Below are positions 58,528 through 64,000 of a stretch of DNA of 64,000 nt, in pieces. Origin of the DNA: Exobacillus caeni (GTDB lineage: Bacteria > Bacillota > Bacilli > Bacillales > Guptibacillaceae); the NCBI RefSeq assembly GCF_005747095.1, contig NZ_SWLG01000007.1:186001-250000 (forward strand), in the 5' to 3' direction. The first letter of the stretch is position 1. Every line of letters starts with the position of its first letter. The position numbers were made by a program, and so were the translations under genes. The notes below the pieces were generated by a model. That model was not told the origin of the DNA. It searched no databases and was given only the letters and a program-made list of their open reading frames with translations.

Positions 58528-60033
58528 TTGAAGTTAAAACACATCTTGAAAAGAGCTTTTCAAAGTATCACTGTTGCTTCGTTAACTGTTTCCCTGGCAC
58601 TTCCAGTTTCTGCATCCAGCATGGACCCTGGTGAATTTGCAAAACAAAACGGCGCCTACACCCCTGCTGGAAATCCTTCTGTAACCATCGATCATTCTGC
58701 AATTGCTGCCAGGAAAAAGCTGAAAGACAAGGATGTTCTTGGGCCTGTCGATCCTGCTTATACGATGGATGTTTCCTATGATTCTGAAAACCACCATGTC
58801 TCAGGAACAATGAACGTGACGTTTAAAAACAATATCATGGATAACCTTGAAAACCTCTATTTTAACCTGTGGGGCAATGCCGAAACATTTGCTGAAAACG
58901 GCGGCGGTATGGATGTTGCTAACATTAAAGTGAATGGCAAGAAAGCAGAGTATGAAATGAATGGCACTTCCCTACATATTAGCGGACTTTCCTTAAAGGA
59001 AAATAAGCCTGTGAATGTGGAAATGGATTTTGAAGTGAACCTGCCCGAACAGCAGGACAGGTTTGGATGGTACAAGGACACAGTTTCGATGGGAAATTGG
59101 TTTCCGATCCTGTCCGTTTATGATGATGAGGGATGGAACGTAGATCCTTATTATCCTTACGGGGAAGCCTTCTATTCTGTATCCGGCAGCTATGATGTAA
59201 CTGTTACGACGGAGAAAGAGCAGGTTATCGCTGCAACCGGAACGGAAATCGGACAGCCGACGGTCCATGGAGATCTTGCAACCCATCGCTATAAAGCATT
59301 TAATGTTCGCGATTTTGCGATGGAAATGAACCCGAACTACCATGTTATTTCTACAAAGGTAAACAACGTAGATGTAAATGTGTACTATTCAGATGAACAT
59401 GCAAAATATGCTGATGCACTTCTAGAATCAGGTGCTGAAAGCATTCAGCTTTTCAGCGAAAAATTTGGCAAGTATCCGTGGCCTGAACTAGACGTTGTAA
59501 CGATGGAGGGCTGGTTCGGGGGAATGGAATACCCTCAGCTCGTTATGATCAGTTTTTCAGGAGAGCGCTCCCTTGAATGGACGAAATCGGTTAACGCACA
59601 TGAGATCGGACATCAGTGGTTCTATGGGATTATCGGAGACAACGAATATGACGAACCGTGGTTGGATGAATCCTTCGCAAGCTTTGCAGCATCCCTCTAT
59701 GACGGGGAACTGGATAGCCTTGAAGTACCGCCTGTACCGGATGAGTACTATCATCTTTCAAGCCCTGTTTCCGATTTTACAGCAAGAGCTTCTGAAGGCG
59801 GAATCAATTATTATTACTGGATGATTTACGGATATGGATCGAGCACCTTGAACGATCTTCGCCAGGAACTTGGAGACAGCGTATTTTATGAAGCGATGAG
59901 AAGTTATTTTAAAGAGCAGAAATTCGGAGTTTCTTCTACGGAAGAATTCATCAGTGCCATGGAACGGTCGTCCGGCATGGACTTAAGCGAATTTTTCAAC
60001 AGTCACCGTGTGTTCGTATCTGACCAGCAGTAA
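58528..60033 (+). CDS. Secreted M1-like metallopeptidase, 501 aa
   Basis: Exported zinc peptidase. A signal peptide (KRAFQSITVASLTVSLALPV then SASS, cleavage near 31) precedes an N-terminal beta domain of about 220 residues. Zinc ligands are His358 and His362 in HEIGHQWFYG and Glu381 in DEPWLDESFAS, 18 residues on; GGMEYPQL near 331-338 matches the exopeptidase motif. TTG at 58528 is chosen because AAAAGGAGGG lies just before it and the signal peptide then starts properly. It is a paralog in layout of the protein at 46.6 kb, sharing HQWFYGII. Confidence 0.9.
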   Translation: MKLKHILKRAFQSITVASLTVSLALPVSASSMDPGEFAKQNGAYTPAGNPSVTIDHSAIAARKKLKDKDVLGPVDPAYTMDVSYDSENHHVSGTMNVTFKNNIMDNLENLYFNLWGNAETFAENGGGMDVANIKVNGKKAEYEMNGTSLHISGLSLKENKPVNVEMDFEVNLPEQQDRFGWYKDTVSMGNWFPILSVYDDEGWNVDPYYPYGEAFYSVSGSYDVTVTTEKEQVIAATGTEIGQPTVHGDLATHRYKAFNVRDFAMEMNPNYHVISTKVNNVDVNVYYSDEHAKYADALLESGAESIQLFSEKFGKYPWPELDVVTMEGWFGGMEYPQLVMISFSGERSLEWTKSVNAHEIGHQWFYGIIGDNEYDEPWLDESFASFAASLYDGELDSLEVPPVPDEYYHLSSPVSDFTARASEGGINYYYWMIYGYGSSTLNDLRQELGDSVFYEAMRSYFKEQKFGVSSTEEFISAMERSSGMDLSEFFNSHRVFVSDQQ

Positions 60034-60037
60034 TCCT

Positions 60038-60075
60038 TTCAGCCGCTCTTACCACGGAGCGGCTGAAAACTTTTT
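60038..60075 (+). terminator. Terminator
   Basis: TTCAGCCGCTC and GAGCGGCTGAA pair perfectly with an eight-base loop, with five T downstream. Confidence 0.93.
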
Positions 60076-60327
60076 ATCACAAAATTGCTTTTCTCACTGC
60101 CCATTCCTGGTGTGTTCATGGCACACATCCTCTGTTTTGGTACTTTAGCTATAGACTTTTAAATTTTTACTTGCTACTCTTGGAACAAAGCTTTTTAATA
60201 ATTTTCAGAAGCATGATTCGAATTTAATAAGCTTTTTCTTGCAATTCGTGTTTTAATAACGTGAAAATCTCTCTTTTACGATATAATAGGGCATAGAGTG
60301 TTTTTTGTTTAAAGGAGTGTCCCTCTA

Positions 60328-61053
60328 GTGAATGATGCAGAACTTAAATTACTGATCGAAAATCGCGAATTTCATCATGTGTTCCAGCCTATACGCAACC
60401 TTTCCGACCGATCTGTTTTTGGATATGAATTTTTGATCAGAACATCCAAATTCGAAAATCCAGAAGCACTTTTTACCTATGCTAAAAATAAGAATATGCT
60501 GATCGACTTAGATATCGCTGCTATTTTTAATGCATACATAACTTTTGAAAGCTACCAGCAGGAATTTATGAACGCTCGTCTGTTCATCAATATCTACCCA
60601 TCCACACTTACAGATCCGGATTTTCTAAACGTACTGGAAAGCCTGCAATCGCTTAAAGCTATCTCACACGTCAAGAATGAGCATGTCGTTTTTGAAATCA
60701 ACGGATCTGAAGATATTCCTGATTTTTCTGCCCTGAAAAAAGTGGTTGCACTGTTGAAGCAAAACAACTATCTTGTTGCGCTTGATAACGTAGGAGAAGG
60801 TCGTTCATCGCTCCGTGCATCACTTGAGTTAGAGCCTCATTTCGTAAAGCTTGACCGGTACTTTTCGAAGGATCTTGCGAACTCTGAAAAAAAACAAAAG
60901 CTGATCAAATCGCTGCTTGGCTTTTTTGACGGAAAAACCACGACGCTCGTCGTAGAAGGCTTTGAAGAAGGATGTGACGTAGCAGCCGCAAAAGAAATCG
61001 GTGTACAGCTTGGGCAGGGTTATTTGCTCGGCCGTCCAAAGTTAAGTCCATAA
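60328..61053 (+). CDS. EAL-domain protein, altered metal motif, 241 aa
   Basis: Cyclic-di-GMP phosphodiesterase-type domain. Most catalytic residues are visible: Glu34 in GYEFLIR (usual EAL), Asn88 in FINIYP, Glu123 in VVFEIN, Asp153, Lys174, Glu210 in VVEGFEE, and Gln230 in GQGYLLGRP. The usual DDFG is ALDNVGEG, so the second metal Asp is Asn154; EAL is also EFL. Hydrolysis is therefore doubtful and the protein may be a c-di-GMP sensor or regulator. No GGDEF, PAS or membrane part is present, so it is cytoplasmic. GTG at 60328 follows AAAGGAG. Confidence 0.87.
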   Translation: MNDAELKLLIENREFHHVFQPIRNLSDRSVFGYEFLIRTSKFENPEALFTYAKNKNMLIDLDIAAIFNAYITFESYQQEFMNARLFINIYPSTLTDPDFLNVLESLQSLKAISHVKNEHVVFEINGSEDIPDFSALKKVVALLKQNNYLVALDNVGEGRSSLRASLELEPHFVKLDRYFSKDLANSEKKQKLIKSLLGFFDGKTTTLVVEGFEEGCDVAAAKEIGVQLGQGYLLGRPKLSP

Positions 61054-61217
61054 AACACTCTTACAATTAATGTAGTGTGATTTAGATGTTTCTCTATCTT
61101 ATGGAGGAGCATCTTTTTTATTTTTCCTCATAAAACTTCTTCCTTTATACATGGATTAAATTAAATTCGGACAAACTTTTACTAACAGAATAAAAGGAAA
61201 AAGGGTGGAGTTATCCA

Positions 61218-61616
61218 ATGATCAAACCTGGAGTCAAATGTGTTGTAAGCACTTGTACTCATTATTTATACGGAGACCGGTGCGGAGCAGGTAATATCGA
61301 TATTTTGCACGAAGAAGAAACACATATGTCTGAAATAGCTGAGAACACGATGTGCAAAACTTTTAGCCATAATGCCAGGATATTGAATTATGTTTCTTCA
61401 GCAGACAATGTAAACTGGACAGGAAGTATTGCCGGTTTGCTTGATCCGGAATATGAAGTAACCCCAACGATCCGCTGCACGGTAGCATCTTGCAAGTACT
61501 GGGGCGAAGGTGCTGTCTGTATTGCCGAAGCGATCGAAGTGAGCGGCAGGAACAGCGATGAATGCCAGGATACCAATTGTGAAACGTTTTTAAGGAGAGA
61601 TGATGATGGACTATAA
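61218..61616 (+). CDS. Protein with two DUF1540 domains, 132 aa
   Basis: Two similar Cys-rich units: CVVSTCTHYLYGDRCGAGNI (about 8-27) and CTVASCKYWGEGAVCIAEAI (about 86-105), each followed at 15-20 residues by a closing Cys in MCKTF or NCETF. This is the DUF1540 double-domain layout found in spore-forming Firmicutes, with a possible metal-binding fold. The ATG at 61218 follows AAAGGGTGGAG. Its last codons overlap the start of the next gene, so both are in one operon. Confidence 0.87.
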   Translation: MIKPGVKCVVSTCTHYLYGDRCGAGNIDILHEEETHMSEIAENTMCKTFSHNARILNYVSSADNVNWTGSIAGLLDPEYEVTPTIRCTVASCKYWGEGAVCIAEAIEVSGRNSDECQDTNCETFLRRDDDGL

Positions 61617-61860
61617 AATGCCCGTGAAAGAACTGGATAATGGCACAGACTATCCTCTTATCGTGCTTTCAGGCATGACTGGATTAAGCCAGGAAAAAAT
61701 CAAGCAGCTTAGTGATCAAGGCCATTTTCAAATTCGAGAAAAAAACGGTGAGCAAGTGGTTAACGGAAAAGATTTTCTTGCCTTTGCCAGAAGCGTTAAC
61801 AACCATGTAGACGTAGAGAAAACAAATTATTCTGTTATGAAGGTAAATGAGACAGAATAA
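61606..61860 (+). CDS. Small protein of unknown function, 84 aa
   Basis: Three in-frame ATGs lie in a row at 61600-61608; the third has the best spacing to TTAAGGAGAG. The gene overlaps the end of the DUF1540 gene. It reads MDYKMPVKELDNGTDYPLIV, LSGMTGLSQEKIKQLSDQGH and VVNGKDFLAFARSVNN, an alpha/beta mix. A helix-turn-helix-like stretch (LSQEKIKQLSDQGHFQIREK) may be present but is uncertain. Coupled translation with DUF1540 suggests joint function. Confidence 0.72.
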   Translation: MDYKMPVKELDNGTDYPLIVLSGMTGLSQEKIKQLSDQGHFQIREKNGEQVVNGKDFLAFARSVNNHVDVEKTNYSVMKVNETE

Positions 61861-61868
61861 ACAGAAAC

Positions 61869-61903
61869 AAACCAGGTGGCCATTCAGTTCACCTGGTTTT
61901 TAT
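61869..61903 (+). terminator. Terminator of the DUF1540 operon
   Basis: AACCAGGTG and CACCTGGTT pair with a T tail. The stem also faces the convergent anti-sigma-like gene. Confidence 0.88.
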
Positions 61904-61925
61904 TGGAATACTTTCAAAAATAAGC

Positions 61926-62831
61926 TCATTTTTTAAAGTGCTTCAATAAATCCTTTAACCTCTCGACGGAAAATGCCCCTTTTGTTGTTATTTCATAGAC
62001 CATTCCGTCTTTTTCCCCTGTTAGGACATAATCCCGATGGATGTGGTCTTTGTAATAGGTCCATTCCATCGCATTAATGTGAAAACGTTCCACTTTTTCA
62101 AGCTTCGGTTCCACTTTTTCGGTTTCTTGCTCTGCACGGTTCTGCTGCTTCGTGTTTTTAGCAATGTCTTGTTTTGCAAATCGGGAGTTTTCTGGGAGTT
62201 TGCTTTTTGGATAGGCGAATACAGCCATGGAACCAGCTATTTCAACCTTCCCTTCTCTTTTATCCGCTTCCGGGACATGATAGTCTAACAGGACTCCAGG
62301 ACCCTTTTCAGGCACATAAGATACGGACATAAGTGTTGCTCTCTCCTGAATTCCGCTTATCGTATATATATCGAGCTTATCATTAATATTTGCAAGGGCT
62401 TTTTGTGCTGCATCAGAATCTTCTTCTGCATTAAAGACATTTAAACTGTCGGCATCCGCTTCCTTTGCATTTTTTGTTTCTCGATCGTAAAGCAAGTGGA
62501 TCTTATCTCCATTTTCATCAAAAACATCCGTGGTGCTGTCCTGATTCCCCCCGGTATCCTTGATGCCTTCAGGTTCCTGGTTAACCTGGTCCATCGCTAT
62601 GTCGGGGTTCATATTCTGTAATGCATAAGTTCCGAGACCAATTAAAAGCAGAAAACAAACAGCAAATGACAGCATGGCATTCCACTTTAAAAACCTTCGG
62701 CTGTCTTCCTGGCTTCCCCATTCCGATCTCACTCTATTCAGGATCGAATGTTTTTCGCCAGGATGGAAATCTCCGTTTCGAAAGACAGTCCTGTCCATGC
62801 TTTTCCTTAGATTTTTCAACCTGTCGTCCAT
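61926..62831 (-). CDS. Anti-sigma-factor-like membrane protein (DUF4367 type), 301 aa
   Basis: Likely antagonist of the sigma factor encoded just upstream. A cytoplasmic part (1-57, RLKNLRKSMDRTVFRNGDFH) precedes a helix (MLSFAVCFLLLIGLGTYAL, about 58-76) and an outside part of about 225 residues. The last 150 (TLMSVSYVPEKGPGVLLDYH, VYEITTKGAFSVERLKDLL) resemble DUF4367. The ATG at 62831 follows GAAGGGAG and is one base after the sigma stop. Release of the sigma factor by regulated proteolysis is the usual model and is inferred here. Confidence 0.75.
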   Translation of the reverse strand: MDDRLKNLRKSMDRTVFRNGDFHPGEKHSILNRVRSEWGSQEDSRRFLKWNAMLSFAVCFLLLIGLGTYALQNMNPDIAMDQVNQEPEGIKDTGGNQDSTTDVFDENGDKIHLLYDRETKNAKEADADSLNVFNAEEDSDAAQKALANINDKLDIYTISGIQERATLMSVSYVPEKGPGVLLDYHVPEADKREGKVEIAGSMAVFAYPKSKLPENSRFAKQDIAKNTKQQNRAEQETEKVEPKLEKVERFHINAMEWTYYKDHIHRDYVLTGEKDGMVYEITTKGAFSVERLKDLLKHFKK

Positions 62832-62832
62832 T

Positions 62833-63363
62833 CTATTCACTCCCTTCAAGCTGTTGTTTAAGCAGCTCTTTCCCGCGTCGCAGCCTGGTTTTAACCGTGG
62901 CCATCCTCAAATTGGTCACCGCTTCGATTTCACGCATTTTTAATCCTTCGTAGTAATAAAGAATAATAATTTCCCTGTATTTTCTCGGCAGCCTCAGGAC
63001 TTCGTTTGCGAGTTGCTCATCTTCGCTATCCTGTACCACTCTGGCTTCAGCTGATTGTTCCGTCCTTCCTCCCTGAGGCTTCAGCCGTTGAATCACATCG
63101 AACTGCCGGAAGAATTTGCTCTTCAACATATCTTTTGCATGGTTGATGGTTATACGGTATAACCATGTCTTATAGGTGCTCTCTCCATGGAACGTATGCA
63201 GATGGTCAAAGCACTTGACGAATACTTCCTGTGTCACGTCTTCTGCAAGTGCCCAGTCTTTTACATAGGTGTATGCGAGGCGTTTAACACTCTGGCCGTA
63301 TTCATCGATCAATTGTTCGAGCAAGTCTTCATAGTCCTGGTTTGTCTGGTAATCCTTCGACAT
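62833..63363 (-). CDS. ECF-type RNA polymerase sigma factor, 176 aa
   Basis: Stress-response sigma factor. Region 2 reads LAYTYVKDWALAEDVTQEVF and STYKTWLYRITINHAKDMLK (about 28-80), and region 4 YREIIILYYYEGLKMREIEA and TVKTRLRRGKELLKQQLEGS (about 125-175). Acidic, Ser-rich spacing lies between. A longer frame starts at 63408, but the ATG at 63363 has GGGGGAAGGAAG before it. It is followed by its probable anti-sigma gene one base after the stop. An ECF-type promoter precedes the gene. Confidence 0.9.
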   Translation of the reverse strand: MSKDYQTNQDYEDLLEQLIDEYGQSVKRLAYTYVKDWALAEDVTQEVFVKCFDHLHTFHGESTYKTWLYRITINHAKDMLKSKFFRQFDVIQRLKPQGGRTEQSAEARVVQDSEDEQLANEVLRLPRKYREIIILYYYEGLKMREIEAVTNLRMATVKTRLRRGKELLKQQLEGSE

Positions 63364-63394
63364 TCTTCCTTCCCCCATCACCATCTGTAGCATA

Positions 63395-63421
63395 GACGAC
63401 ATTTTCACGAAAAATGTTTCA
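63395..63421 (-). promoter_or_regulatory. ECF-type (autoregulatory) promoter
   Basis: Minus-strand TGAAAC (63416-63421) and CGTC (63395-63398) with 17 bases between, near the sigma start. It matches the spacing seen at the 13.4-kb promoter. Confidence 0.75.
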
Positions 63422-63586
63422 AATTTATGTATCCCTTTAAACGTACCATATTTTTACAACAACTTTCATTCAAAACTATTAAGTTCTTTTAGAAACACGA
63501 CATTTCGCTTATCTTTTTCAACCTTGAACAGGATAGGTACTTCTACAAATTTTTCCTGCTATAATGAGAATAAGGAGGCGATATCC

Positions 63587-64000
63587 TTGACGTACTTTGG
63601 AAGAAAGTTGCTTGTTTCCTTGATTACTAGTCTACTTACAGTGATGGGATTTACGGCGATAGGAATTTTCACGATGGAACCAGAAGCGATCGGCTTTGGG
63701 CTGGCCACAGCTGTTTATGTTTTTCCGGCGATTTTTTTATACGGATTGCCAGTTTCTTTATTGTCTGATCTCTCTACGATCAAGCTTCATAAAGCACGGC
63801 CGATGGTTGCTTTTTTCATACATATTTTATTTGTGCTTGTCCCCACTTTGATTATTTTCTTATGGGACTATGACTATTCTGCTTTTTCCCAGTTAGCATT
63901 AACAGCGCCCGTTGCTGTGCTATATTGGATTGTTGACGAACTTTCAAGAAGATGGGCTCAAGATAGAAACAGTGATGGCTATCGGTTGAATGGAAGAATG
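63587..64000 (+). CDS. N-terminal part of a membrane protein (partial)
   Basis: TTG at 63587 follows TAAGGAGGCG and the frame remains open to the end of the window (138 codons). Four helices are visible: LLVSLITSLLTVMGFTAIGI, GFGLATAVYVFPAIFLYGLP, AFFIHILFVLVPTLIIFLW and LALTAPVAVLYWIVDELS. A TATAAT box lies about 25 bases upstream. I do not recognise a family. Confidence 0.72.
   Translation, partial: MTYFGRKLLVSLITSLLTVMGFTAIGIFTMEPEAIGFGLATAVYVFPAIFLYGLPVSLLSDLSTIKLHKARPMVAFFIHILFVLVPTLIIFLWDYDYSAFSQLALTAPVAVLYWIVDELSRRWAQDRNSDGYRLNGRM

Overview
The window looks like chromosome from a mesophilic, spore-former-type Firmicute of the family Bacillaceae. The support is strong AGGAGG-type ribosome sites, frequent TTG/GTG starts, moderate-to-low GC, and families typical of Bacillus relatives: AmpS (M29), a YkvS-like DUF2187 protein, DUF3231, DUF1540, DUF421, a class D sortase, a YesM/YesN-type two-component pair, and a YvdTSR-like TetR/SMR operon. 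A Fictibacillus- or Bacillus-like genus is my guess only. I see no rRNA, tRNA, CRISPR array, transposase or phage gene.

Layout. 1-11.6 kb: scattered housekeeping and accessory genes (GNAT, AmpS aminopeptidase, gluconokinase, lipoprotein, P-loop protein). Also here are an antibiotic-resistance-type ABC-F gene behind an attenuator-like leader, a class D sortase beside an LPDTA-anchored Excalibur protein, a small RpoA-CTD-like protein and a DUF421 membrane protein. 11.6-16.3 kb: an ECF sigma/anti-sigma pair with its own ECF-type promoter, two GNATs, a 44-residue Cys/His protein and an exported TIM-barrel-like protein. 16.4-31.7 kb: a 15-kb carbohydrate locus. It holds a GH20-type hexosaminidase, a Gfo/Idh/MocA dehydrogenase, a sugar isomerase-type TIM barrel, a novel HTH regulator and a CUT1 ABC transporter (solute-binding protein and two permeases), with a cre-like site. 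A divergent YesMN-type sensor/regulator follows, then a second operon with an epimerase/dehydratase, a DapA-type aldolase and a heparinase II/III-like lyase. A truncated alpha/beta hydrolase lies at its right edge.

32-49 kb: GNAT, a secreted protein with a Leu/Gly-rich C-terminal domain, an acidic lipoprotein, a SWIM-SNF2 helicase, DUF3231, an MFS exporter with two tiny membrane proteins, a ZIP-type metal transporter, a cytoplasmic-type gamma-glutamyltransferase, a GntR regulator beside an EamA transporter, and an M1-type metallopeptidase. 49-64 kb: a phosphotransferase gene broken by one in-frame stop, SDR, an orphan ModA, a CPBP protease, GNAT, a STAS protein next to an XRE-PAS regulator, a TetR-SMR-SMR operon with a visible operator palindrome, DUF2187, a second M1-type peptidase, an EAL protein with an altered metal motif, DUF1540, and a second ECF sigma/anti-sigma pair.

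The intergenic DNA carries structure that the genes do not explain. There is a nine-unit, exactly 21-bp tandem repeat (about 1.5-1.7 kb) and a 20-bp AT-rich repeat beside it. Five dispersed copies of a gene-end element join a GGGGTCAGACCCC palindrome to a DnaA-box-like TTATCCACA. A second dispersed element is built on GACTCAAAAGCAAAGTG. There is also a 24-bp direct repeat near 51 kb. The strongest candidates for something undescribed are the carbohydrate locus (with an apparent ATT start codon), the ABC-F leader and these repeat families.
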